DNA of 64,000 nucleotides, taken from assembly GCA_963805255.1 (NCBI GenBank), contig CAWDTK010000010.1, positions 65,679-129,678 of the forward strand, read 5' to 3'. The DNA comes from Bog-532 sp963805255. Lineage in GTDB: Bacteria; Actinomycetota; Actinomycetes; Streptosporangiales; Streptosporangiaceae. Positions 51,996 to 60,529 of the stretch are shown piece by piece (position 1 is the first letter of the stretch; each line of letters starts with the position of its first letter). The notes below the pieces were generated by a model. That model was not told the origin of the DNA and did no database searches. It saw nothing but the letters and a program-made list of their open reading frames with translations. The translations under genes were made by a program, and so were the position numbers.

Positions 51996-52301
51996 ATGAT
52001 CTACCACGCTAATTCAGAGGAACGCGGACGGCTTATCGCCGGATTGCGTCAGCTCGCCGATTTCCTTAGCCAGAACCCGGACGTGCCCGCACCGCGCTAC
52101 GCCGAGGTAATCGTGTTCCCGGCTCGCGGGACAAACGCGGAGATGTTCGCGGAAATCGACGTGATCGCCCAGCAGATCGACGCGATGGCCAGCGATGCCG
52201 ACAGCCCGGCCGGCCACTACAGCGCCGCACGCCACTTCGGGCCGGTGCGCTACCGCGCCGTGGCCATCCCCACCCGCGACGACGAGAGCAACGAGGGGTG
52301 A
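51996..52301 (+). CDS. Small AICE-type hypothetical protein
   Basis: The 101-residue protein (RGRLIAGLRQLADFLSQNPD and a second half with HFGPVRYRAVAIP) resembles conserved proteins of unknown function found in actinomycete integrative elements. ATG 51996 follows GGGAG at nine bases. It opens a chain of genes joined by 4-bp overlaps and follows the iteron array. Function unknown. Confidence 0.75.
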   Translation: MIYHANSEERGRLIAGLRQLADFLSQNPDVPAPRYAEVIVFPARGTNAEMFAEIDVIAQQIDAMASDADSPAGHYSAARHFGPVRYRAVAIPTRDDESNEG

Positions 52302-52516
52302 CGCCAATGTTTTTGCACTTCATCCTCGGTGTGGTCGCCTTGCTGACAGGTGCGTCCGCCACCGTCCTGGCCCTGCTCATCCTTGGCGTCCGCCGGGGTG
52401 ACCGGGGAAAGCGGCTGACCGGCCAGCCCGGTAGCCGTTCCGAAATGCTCTCCCAGCGAGTGCTGACCGGTTCGCGCGGCTGCGATTCCCGTGACCACGC
52501 GGAGGAGGGTCAGTGA
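52298..52516 (+). CDS. Small single-pass membrane protein
   Basis: The 72-residue product has one membrane segment at residues 5-29 (FLHFILGVVALLTGASATVL) and a basic, hydrophilic tail. The GTG start overlaps the previous stop (GTGA). Such small membrane proteins near tra genes may assist plasmid spread (Spd-like), but this is inference from position. Confidence 0.65.
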   Translation: MTPMFLHFILGVVALLTGASATVLALLILGVRRGDRGKRLTGQPGSRSEMLSQRVLTGSRGCDSRDHAEEGQ

Positions 52517-52671
52517 GCAGGATGACCGGCCTTACCTCTGCCATCTATTCCGGCCGTCACTGCCACGACATCAACTGCCGGAAATGCCGTGCCCGATCCC
52601 GCTGGATGCGGCGCAAGGCATGGCGAACCCGCAAAAGCCCGAACCGCCGCGACCACGGCCGGAAGAGGTGA
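52513..52671 (+). CDS. Very small basic Cys-containing protein
   Basis: The 52-residue frame reads MSRMTGLTSAIYSGRHCHDI and continues NCRKCRARSRWMRRKAWRTR, with a C-x4-C-x2-C pattern (Cys17, 22, 25) that could bind zinc. GTG 52513 overlaps the previous stop and has GGAGGAGG four bases upstream, the best ribosome binding site of this operon. Similar short proteins are seen in AICE transfer operons; function unknown. Confidence 0.65.
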   Translation: MSRMTGLTSAIYSGRHCHDINCRKCRARSRWMRRKAWRTRKSPNRRDHGRKR

Positions 52672-52762
52672 TGCCAGATGACCATATCAATTCCGCTCAT
52701 CGCACTTATCGCCATCGTCGTCTACGTCGCTTACCGGAACATGGGATTGCGCGCCTGGCACG

Positions 52763-54496
52763 TAGTACAGTCGTGTTTTCACGGTGCGGCGATGCCGTGT
52801 CGCGGATTGTGACGTGATCCGCCTGGGTTTGCGGTTACATCGAGTCACCTCCTTCCGGTCGCCGCAGTTCAGGTGGCTGCCGCGGCCAGCAGCCGGATGC
52901 TGTAGTGGTGCCAGCGGGCTCTGGCCTGGTGGCAGCGCCGCCAGCGGGACCAGCGCAGGTGGAAGGCGAGGCGGGCGCGGGTGATCAGCCCGGCGGCGTA
53001 CTGCCTGGCCAGGCGTTCGATGCGGGCGGTCTCGGCGATGGTGAGCTTGACGGCGCCGATGCGCGGCGGGCAGGGCTGCCGGCTGCGGACGGGGACGGGC
53101 GCGTCGCCGGGTGGGATGCGCAGGTCGGGGCCGCTGACGTCGTCCTTGCCGTCGCGGCCGTCGTCGTGGCTTGCGCGGGCGGGGGCGTCCGGGAGGGTGA
53201 TGTCGCCGCAGAGCGCGTTGCGGATGGCGGCGTGGCGGAGCTGCGCGAGGGCGGCCAGGGCGGTGTCCAGGCAAACCGCGTCCCAGGTCCTGGCCTGGGC
53301 CTGGTCCCAGCCCAGGACGTCCTTCCCGGTCTTGAACGTCTCCTCAGCCGGCCATCTGCGGCCTGCGATGGTGATGAAGAACGTCATGGTCGCCGGGGTG
53401 CCCTCCGGCGCCCAGCACAGGTAGAAGGCCAGGTCGCCTGGGCGGGACAGCAGGCGGCGGATCAGCAGGAAGTGCCTGGGGCTGCTGGTGGCCAGCAGCG
53501 CCCAGTCCGCGAACCGGGGGCCTTTGGCGCCATTCCCGCACGAGCGCCGCTCGAAGACCGCGTCCCCGGCGGCGTCCCCGGCCTTGATCACGGCCCCGGA
53601 CGGGAGGGTGATGCGGAAGTCGCGCGGGATGACTGCCACATACGGCAGGCCCCTGGACTCGCAGAACCGGCGCAGCTCGCCGCTGCGGCCGTACACCTCG
53701 TCATACGCCGCCCACTTCGCGGGCAGGCCCGCATCCAGCAGCCGTTCCAGCTGGCCGATGGCCAGCTGCGGTTTCGTCTTGCGCTCCAGCTTGCCCGGGA
53801 TCCGGGCGGCCCGGCGCCGCCGCCAGTCCTTCTCCCAGCGCTGCGGCATGAACACATCGAAATCCGCCCAGGCCTGCCCGACGTGGTCGCCCACGCGGAG
53901 AACACCGTGGTGACACAGTTCTCCACGTGCCCGGTGCATCCGGCGTGCTGCGGCGCCACGCACGCGGTCGCGTCCCCGTCCTTGAGCTGCGCGGTCTCAT
54001 CGACCGCGATCCCCGGCCCGATCAGGTCGCCCGGGTCGCACGGCAGCCAGGCACGCGCAAGGCCCGCCAGCTCCGCCCGCAGGCGCGTCCAGTCCCACCG
54101 GTAGCCGCGCAGCAGGGCCTGCATCCGGTGCGGGTTCTCGTGCCCGGCCGCCTCCGCCAGGCCCCAGCAGTTCGCCCTCACCCCCGGCGCCAGCCCCCGC
54201 ACGTAATCCAGCGCGGTCCCCGCGCTGCGGCGCTGCGCCAGAACCCGTCCCAGCACCGTCCTGACCTGCGCATCTGCCCTCGCCACGGTATCGAAGGCAT
54301 CCTCTATCCTGGCCTGTACGGCCGTGTCGTTATTGCTTATGGTCACGCATCAGGCAACCCGGCACGGCCGCCCCGAATTTCACGGCTGTAACTCCGCCAC
54401 GCGACCGAAACCAGTCACTCAGCGTTACCGTTGCGACTGCAGGCGAATCCTCGCCGCAACACCAACATCACCGAATGTAAAACCGCGACTGTACTA
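52763..54496 (-). mobile_element. IS701-family element, copy B
   Basis: The 1734-bp element has ends tagtacagtcg/cgactgtacta and 4-bp target duplication cacg (52759-52762, 54497-54500). Almost identical to copy A, but with one frameshift in place of two. Confidence 0.92.
52869..54346 (-). pseudogene. IS701-family transposase, one frameshift
   Basis: The N-terminal half (54346 to about 53880) ends in VTTVFSAWATTSG and the rest continues in another frame with QAWADFDVFMPQRWEKD to 52869. The catalytic residues are present in both halves (AVDETAQLKDG, YDEVYGRSGEL, PAEETFKTGKD). One base is missing near 53880 compared with the expected frame; copy A differs at the same place by two extra bases. 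Probably inactive unless ribosomes shift frame here. Confidence 0.82.
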
Positions 54497-54603
54497 CACG
54501 CGGTCGCCTGCATGATCCTCGGATTCCTGCTCGCGGCAACTGCGGCCGCACCGCAGATCAACAACATCCTCACCGAAATCGTGCGGTGGCTGGGCGGTGG
54601 CCG

Positions 54604-55575
54604 ATGAACGATGCACCGTTCACGCTCTACGTCGGCGACGCCCGCGCCGTTCTCGCCGGGATGCCCGAGGGGTCGGCGAACTGCATCGTGACCAGCCCGC
54701 CCTACTGGGGCAAGCGGGACTACGGCGTGGCCGGCCAGTACGGGCACGAGGACAGCCCCGCCGCCTATGTGGACGCGATGCGCGAGGTGTTCCGCGAGGC
54801 GCGCCGGGTGCTCGCCGACGACGGTACGTGCTGGCTCAACCTAGGCGACTCCCACTCGGCCAGCGGAGGCGGGGCCACCGGGATGCACGCCTACCTCGGC
54901 GAGCACCTCACCACGCACCGCGCGGCCGGGCTGCACACGAAGAACCTGCTCGGCCTGCCATGGCGGGTGGCGTTCGCGCGGCAAGACGACGGCTGGATCG
55001 TGCGGAACGCGATCGTGTGGCACAAGCCGAACGCTATGCCCGAGTCGGTACGTGACCGGCTGTCTTGCCGGCACGAGCTTGTATTCCTGCTCGCCAAGTC
55101 GCCCGGTTACTGGTTCGACCTCGACCCGATCCGCGAACCACACAAGACCGTCAAGCGGCACGAACCGCTGACGACGCGCGGCCGTCCGCCTGGCTACCCG
55201 CTGGGCCGTACCCGCCGGCCGAAGTACGGACCGTACACGCCCGAGGTCACCACGGCCCGCCGCTACGGCAGCCGACGGCACAGCCGCGGGCACCCCAACG
55301 GGCGCAACCCCGGCGACGTGTGGTCGATCCCCACCCGCCCCTACCGCGGGCCGCACTTCGCCGCCTACCCGATCGACCTGCCGCTGCGCTGCATCGCGGC
55401 GGGCTGCAAGCCGGGCGGTGTCGTCCTTGACCCGTTCACCGGGAGCGGGACGACCGGGCTGGCCGCGATCCAGCTGGGCCGGCAGTTCACCGGGATCGAC
55501 CTGTCACCGGAGTTCGCGCAGCTGGCCGAGCGCATCGCCCGGGCCGTGGCCGACAAGGAGGGGGATGCCCGGTGA
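54604..55575 (+). CDS. Site-specific DNA methyltransferase (beta-class amino-methyltransferase)
   Basis: A 323-residue SAM-dependent enzyme. The catalytic motif IV TSPPYW (residues 30-35) precedes the SAM motif DPFTGSGTTG (near 276), the order of beta-class enzymes; the PPYW form favours N4-cytosine methylation though N6-adenine cannot be excluded. A target-recognition region lies between (rich in Arg, Pro and Tyr, residues 185-250). No restriction enzyme is adjacent, so it is an orphan methyltransferase that may protect the element on entry to a new host. ATG 54604 overlaps the previous stop by four bases. Confidence 0.9.
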   Translation: MNDAPFTLYVGDARAVLAGMPEGSANCIVTSPPYWGKRDYGVAGQYGHEDSPAAYVDAMREVFREARRVLADDGTCWLNLGDSHSASGGGATGMHAYLGEHLTTHRAAGLHTKNLLGLPWRVAFARQDDGWIVRNAIVWHKPNAMPESVRDRLSCRHELVFLLAKSPGYWFDLDPIREPHKTVKRHEPLTTRGRPPGYPLGRTRRPKYGPYTPEVTTARRYGSRRHSRGHPNGRNPGDVWSIPTRPYRGPHFAAYPIDLPLRCIAAGCKPGGVVLDPFTGSGTTGLAAIQLGRQFTGIDLSPEFAQLAERIARAVADKEGDAR

Positions 55576-55898
55576 ACGCCGACACCTTCCAGCGGATCAC
55601 GACCCGCAACGACATCGCGCGAGACATCATCGCCGGGTTCGCGTCCGTGACGCCGACACTGACGGGCGTCTTCCGGCTCGTGGATTCTGCGCTCGCCGAC
55701 GTGCCCGCCGTGCTCGCGGACCTCGGGCGGATGCGGGCGGAACTCGAGGCGGTGCGGTTGGACCGGGCGAACCTGCTCGCCGCGATCCGGGCCTGCCTGG
55801 CGGCGGACGCCGACGCCGAGGACGATCCGCTCGGCTACCTGCGCGCCGAACTCGGTACGACCGGTACCCCGGCGGCGGACACCAGGCGGCGGCCGTGA
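55572..55898 (+). CDS. Hypothetical helical protein between methyltransferase and TraB
   Basis: The 108-residue protein is helical, with heptad-like stretches (LADLGRMRAELEAVRLDRAN) in the middle. GTG 55572 overlaps the previous stop by four bases and its own stop overlaps the TraB start. Family unknown; conserved position suggests an AICE accessory protein. Confidence 0.65.
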   Translation: MNADTFQRITTRNDIARDIIAGFASVTPTLTGVFRLVDSALADVPAVLADLGRMRAELEAVRLDRANLLAAIRACLAADADAEDDPLGYLRAELGTTGTPAADTRRRP

Positions 55899-57722
55899 CT
55901 AGCTATCGCCAGATGCGCCGGAACGGACGCCGCGCCCGCCGGGTCGGGCTTCAGCCGATCATGGTCATCAACACGGACGGCCAGTTTCCCACCCCGGTGG
56001 CCGTGATCCTCGCCCGCGTCGCGTGGCGTTACCGTTCCGAGCTCGCGCCCGTCTTCACGGCGTGCGCGACGCTCGGGGCGGGCTGGTGGGCACACCTCGC
56101 GCACCCGAACTGGTGGCCGTACCTGCTCGGTGCATCCGTTGTATTCGCGGGGGTGCTCGTGCCGTTCGGTGCGCGGCTCGGGTTGCCCCGGCTCGCCGAG
56201 CGGGTCTATGCGGGCGTGGTGGCGTCCGCGGTGGGCGGCTGGCTGGTGGTTGCCGCCCTGTTCGGCCCGCTTACGCCGCCGCTTCCGCAGGTCCTGGGCG
56301 TCGGTGCGTTGGTGCTCGCGGTTCCGTGGTGGGCGCACCGGCGCCGCCGCGCGAAGGTGCGTGTGCAGCGGACGCTCGCGGCGTGGCCGGATATCTCGCG
56401 CGCTATCGGCCTGCCGGGGTCGCAGGTGATGTCGGCGGATGTGGATCTGTGGGGATGGCGGACGCGGCTTCGCCTGGGGCGCGGGCAGACCATCGCGGAT
56501 GTGACCGCGCGGATACCGGCGATCGAATCGGCGCTCGGCACGTTCCGCGGCGCGGTGCGCGTGTACCCGACCCGCGACGACAAGGCCAACCGGTGCGAAC
56601 TGCGGGTGCTCGGCACGGACCCGCACGCCGAGGCGATCGCCTGGCCCGGGCTGTCCGCCCGGTCCATCACCGAGTCCATCGACCTCGGGCCATTCGAGGA
56701 TGCCGAGCCGTGCCGCGTTCTGTTCCTGCGCCGGCACGCGCTGTTCGCCGGCACGACCGGGCCGGCAAGAGCGGCGGCCTCAACGCGCTCATGGGCACCC
56801 TGGCCGCCTGCGGGGACGTGGTTATCTGGGCTATCGACCTGAAGAAGGGAATGGAACTCGGCCCCTGGGCACCGTGCATCGACCGCCTGGCCACCACGCC
56901 CGAGGAAGCCGCCGCGCTGCTCGCCGACGCCGTGGCCATCCTCCAGGCGCGGGCCGCGCACCTCGCGGCAACCGGGCGGCGCGTCTGGGAACCGTCGCCC
57001 GCCATGCCCGCGCTGGTCATCATCGTCGATGAGTACGCCGAACTCACCGATGAGGCACCCGACGCGATGAGCGATACCAACTCCGTCGCGCGCCTGGGCC
57101 GCGCGGTCGCGGTGACCCTCGTCGCCGCGACCCAGCGACCGACGCAGAAGGCGATGGGGCAGGGCGCGGTGCGCTCCCAGATGGACACGCGGATCTGCTT
57201 CCGGGTCCGCGAGCGGCGAGACGTGGACCTGGTCCTCGGCCAGGGCATGCTCGCGGCGGGGTGGAACGCGCACGCGCTCAACGCGCCCGGCAAGTTCCTG
57301 GTGTCCGCACCCGAGCACACCACGCCCAGGCGCGCCCGAGCGTATCTCGTCACCGATGATGACGTGGCCCGCACCGTCGCCCGCTACGCCCCCAGCCGGG
57401 CCGCACTGGACGACGTGTCACGCGCCGCGCTCTACTACGACGCGCCAGCCGAACCGGCACCGTGGTACCTCCGAAACCCCCACCGCGACGTGGGCGAGCC
57501 CGGCGACACCCCGGCCGATTCCGGCACCACCACGCCCGAAGGCGCGCTCTGGACCGCTCTGTGCGCGGCACCCGAGGAGGGAACCGACATCGCCGACCTC
57601 TTGCGGGCCAGCGGCATGGGACGTTCCACGCTGTACCGCTACCTCGCCCAGCTCGCTCAAGCCGAGCGCGCCATCCAGGTCGGGTGGGGCCGTTGGCGCG
57701 CGATCACCCCGGCGGAGGTTAA

Positions 57723-59490
57723 CCCTGTCTTTTCACCGAGCCGTGTGGGCTGACTGGCGCGCCTGAATGGAAAAGTGCTCCTGAACTGGGACGATTAGGG
57801 GTGTTTGGGTCCTTATCGCGCCGGGTTCGAGGAGCACTTTCTACGTGAACGGTACAGGGTGGTCGCGGGGTCTGGAAGTCACTGGCGGCGGTACGGGGAT
57901 CGTGTCGCATGCGGGCCTGGTTCTGCTGCGGCAGCTGGCGGACCGGACGGGGCTGACGGCGGGGCTGTCGCGGGCGCTGCCGTCGCCGCTGTGGGGGCAT
58001 GACCGGGGCCGGGTCGTCAGCGATCTGGCGTGCGCGATCGCGGACGGCGCCCGGGTGATCAGTGATTTCCGGGTGATGGGCGATCAGCGGGAGCTGTTCG
58101 GCCTGGTGGCGTCGGTGCCGACGGCGTGGCGGGCGCTGAAGGAGATCGCCGGCGCCGGCGACCGCGCGCAGCGCAAGCTCGCCGCCGCGGTGAACAAGGC
58201 GCGGCGGCACGCGTGGGCGCAGGCGACGCTGCCGCCGGTGCGGGTCGCGGACAAGACGCTGGAGGGGGTGACGTGTATCCGGCTGGACGCGACCGTGGTG
58301 CCCGCGCACTCGGATAAGGAGCTGGCGGAGCCCAATTTCAAGGGATTCGGCCATCACCCGCTGGTCGCCGAATGCGACAACGTGCGGGAGCCGCTGGCGT
58401 GGATGCTGCGCCCCGGCTCGGCCGGGTCGAATACCGCCGCTGATCACCTGCAGATCCTGGGCGAGGCGATCGCCGCGCTGCCGCCGGCGTTCCGCCGGAA
58501 GCTGATGATCACCTGCGACGGGGCCGGCGCCAGCCACGCCCTGATCAGGGAGCTGGACAAGCTGGCGGCCCGCCCCGGGTACCAGGTGATCTACTCCGTG
58601 GGCTGGGAGCTGGGCAAGCGGGAAAAGGCCGCGCTGGCCCAGGTCCCCGAGGACGCCTGGGAAGCCGCCGTGGACGCGCACGGGAAAGTCCGCGAGCGCC
58701 GCGCGGACGATGCCTGCGGTAATCTCCGGTGCGCGCACCGGGCCTGCTGGATCGAGGAAGCCCACGTCATCGAGCTGACCAGGCTGCTGCGCGAAGGGCA
58801 GGCCGGGGACCAGCTCAAGGGCTGGCCCAAGGCGATGCGGATCTTCGCCCGCCGGGAACGCCCGCACCCGGGCGCGCAGCTGACCCTGTTCGAGGCAGAG
58901 GACGGCTGGCGGTACTGCCTGTGGGTAACGAACCGGCCCGCCACCACGCGTGGCTGGCTGGGCCAGTGCGCCTACATCGACGCGGCGCACCGGGTCCACG
59001 CCCGGGTGGAGGACGTGATCCGCACCGGCAAGGACACCGGGCTGGGCCATTTCCCGTCGCATGACTACAAGGTCAACCAGGCGTGGCTGACCGCCTCCAT
59101 GATCGCCTGCATCCTGCTGGCCTGGCTGAAGCTGCTGGCCCTGGACCGCGACCTGGCGAAAGCCGAGCCGAAAACGCTCCGCTACCGGATCCTGCACGCC
59201 GCCGGCCGCCTCGTGCACGGCGGGCGGCGAAGATGCCTGAAAATCGCCGCGACCTGGCCCTGGGCCGACGCCATAACCGCCGCCTGGCAGCGCATCCAGG
59301 CGATCCCGCAAGGCCCCTGACCAGTGCTAACCCATCCCTGCGAGCAAGGAAGGAGAACCCGGGGCCGTGGAACCCCGGCCACCCGGCCCGCCAGCCGGGC
59401 CACCGTCATACACCGAAGCTAAAATCCCAGCCCAGAACACGGTCCGCACGCCGCTCAGCGGCAGCCATCAACCCCGATGAAAGATCAGGG
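57723..59490 (+). mobile_element. IS1380-type element 1
   Basis: The 1768-bp element begins ccctgtcttttca and ends in the complement of ccctgatctttca. It is bordered by ttaa (57719-57722) and ctaa (59491-59494), a 4-bp target duplication with one mismatch, at the end of TraB. Confidence 0.85.
57845..59320 (+). CDS. IS1380-family transposase
   Basis: The 491-residue DDE transposase starts at GTG 57845 after GAGGAG. The first Asp is in CIRLDATVVPAHSDKELAEP, the second in LMITCDGAGASHALIREL and the Glu is probably in RVEDVIRTGKDTGLGHFPSH, the IS1380 pattern. It is nearly identical to the copy at 62428-63906, differing by one codon deletion (QATLPP against QAGTLPP) and few substitutions. Intact. 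Confidence 0.9.
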   Translation: MNGTGWSRGLEVTGGGTGIVSHAGLVLLRQLADRTGLTAGLSRALPSPLWGHDRGRVVSDLACAIADGARVISDFRVMGDQRELFGLVASVPTAWRALKEIAGAGDRAQRKLAAAVNKARRHAWAQATLPPVRVADKTLEGVTCIRLDATVVPAHSDKELAEPNFKGFGHHPLVAECDNVREPLAWMLRPGSAGSNTAADHLQILGEAIAALPPAFRRKLMITCDGAGASHALIRELDKLAARPGYQVIYSVGWELGKREKAALAQVPEDAWEAAVDAHGKVRERRADDACGNLRCAHRACWIEEAHVIELTRLLREGQAGDQLKGWPKAMRIFARRERPHPGAQLTLFEAEDGWRYCLWVTNRPATTRGWLGQCAYIDAAHRVHARVEDVIRTGKDTGLGHFPSHDYKVNQAWLTASMIACILLAWLKLLALDRDLAKAEPKTLRYRILHAAGRLVHGGRRRCLKIAATWPWADAITAAWQRIQAIPQGP

Positions 59491-59504
59491 CTAACGATGA
59501 GTAA

Positions 59505-59592
59505 TTGTCTCTCGCGATTGTCTCTGTCTCTCCCTCGCGCGTGTCTGCACGTAAACGCGCCGAGACAACCGGAGAGACAAACGCCGAGACAA
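59505..59592. repeat. TTGTCTC/GAGACAA inverted repeat array before the integrase
   Basis: TTGTCTC at 59505 and 59518 (with TGTCTC at 59525) faces GAGACAA at 59562, 59574 and 59586. The right-hand copies are spaced 12 bases. The two groups are mirror images about 59548. This is an operator or recombination-accessory array between traB and int, in the place where xis and attP normally lie. Confidence 0.7.
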
Positions 59593-59629
59593 CCCGTCGG
59601 CCCTACCCGGTGTAGCCGGACGGCTAGCC

Positions 59630-60529
59630 ATGTCTAGCCGCGTCGTCGGCCGCGGCTTCGAGCGCAACCTAGACGCCGGCCCGTTGCAGCCAATGATAGG
59701 TAGTTTCGAGCTGCACCTGCGCGCCGAGAAAAAGTCACCGAAGACGATCCGCACCTACATCGAGGCCACCCAGTGGCTCGCCGCCGAATACCTGATTCCC
59801 GACGGCATCAAGTTCTGGGTCGACGTGACGGCGCGGCACGTCCAGGAATGGACCGTCATCCTGCTGGACCGGTACTCCGACTCCTACGCCAACAACCAGT
59901 TCCGCGCGCTCCAGCAGTTCTTCAAGTGGCACGCCACCGAAGACCCCGACGAACCGCGCCTCAACCCGATGGCCAACCTCAAGCCGCCCAAGGTCGGCGA
60001 CAAGCTCGTTCCGGTCTTCACAGGGGACGAGCTGACCGCCATGCTTGCCACGTGCAAGGGAGGAGGATTCCAGAACCGCCGCGACTACGCGGTCATCTCG
60101 CTGTTCAAAGACGCCGGCATCCGGCTGTCCGAGCTGGTCGGCCTGAGCCTGGACGATATGAGCCCGGCGAGCCGCGAAGCGACCGTTACGGGCAAGGGCG
60201 ACAAGCAGCGAACCGTGCGGTTCACCTACGACACCGCCCGCGCGCTTGACCGCTACTCGCGCGAGCGAGCAAAGCACCCCATGGCGCGAGTCTCGGCGCT
60301 ATGGCTCGGCGTGCGCGGCGGGCCGATGACGGCCAGCGGCGTCTACCAGATGATCGAGCGGCGCGGCCGGGAGGTCGGCGTTGAGGTCAACCCACACAAG
60401 TTCCGGCACACGTTCAGCCACAACTGGCTAGACAACGGCGGAGCCGAAGGCGACCTGATGGAGCTTAACCCTGGCTTTTCATCCGGATGTTCAGCTGACC
60501 GGCGCGTTGACCGTAAAAGGTGCTCCTGA
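59630..60529 (+). pseudogene. Tyrosine integrase, C terminus removed by IS1380-type element 2
   Basis: ATG 59630 starts a phage-type integrase with a SAM-like core-binding domain (FELHLRAEKKSPKTIRTYIE) and the catalytic domain: Arg in DAGIRLSELVGLSL, Lys in VTGKGDKQRTVRF and HKFRHTFSHNWLD (HxxR). The frame reaches ...GDLMEL and then enters the insertion element at 60469; the second His/Trp and the nucleophilic Tyr are lost. The missing end should lie beyond the window behind element 3. It would have integrated and excised the AICE at a tRNA gene, but no tRNA is visible here. Confidence 0.88.

Larger units (their letters stand above)
52678..54607 (+). pseudogene. Small membrane protein interrupted by IS701 copy B
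   Basis: The first part (52678-52762) encodes MTISIPLIALIAIVVYVAYR followed by NMGLRAWH and the second (54501-54607) AVACMILGFLLAATAAAPQI to the TGA at 54605. Removing the IS701 and one CACG copy joins them in frame to a 63-residue two-segment membrane protein, typical of AICE operons (SpdB-like). Its stop overlaps the ATG of the methyltransferase gene. The insertion may also stop transcription of the genes behind it. Confidence 0.85.
55895..59504 (+). pseudogene. TraB/FtsK-type DNA translocase with frameshift and 3' insertion
   Basis: TraB proteins of AICEs move double-stranded DNA between mycelial cells as hexameric FtsK-like pumps. GTG 55895 starts a protein with four membrane segments (residues about 45-150), then the FtsK domain. 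In the Walker A region the sequence reads FAGTTG, then frame is lost and resumes as KSGGLNALMG; one G is missing at 56759-56761. The Walker B (LVIIVDEYAEL) and a C-terminal winged helix (DIADLLRASGMGRSTLYRYL) follow in the new frame. An IS1380-type element enters at 57723; without it the protein would end EVNDE at 59504. The frameshift removes the ATPase, so the gene is dead. Confidence 0.88.

Noticed and set aside
57719..59311. A 530-codon minus-strand frame opposite the IS1380-type transposase
   Set aside because: Shadow frame without recognisable domains.
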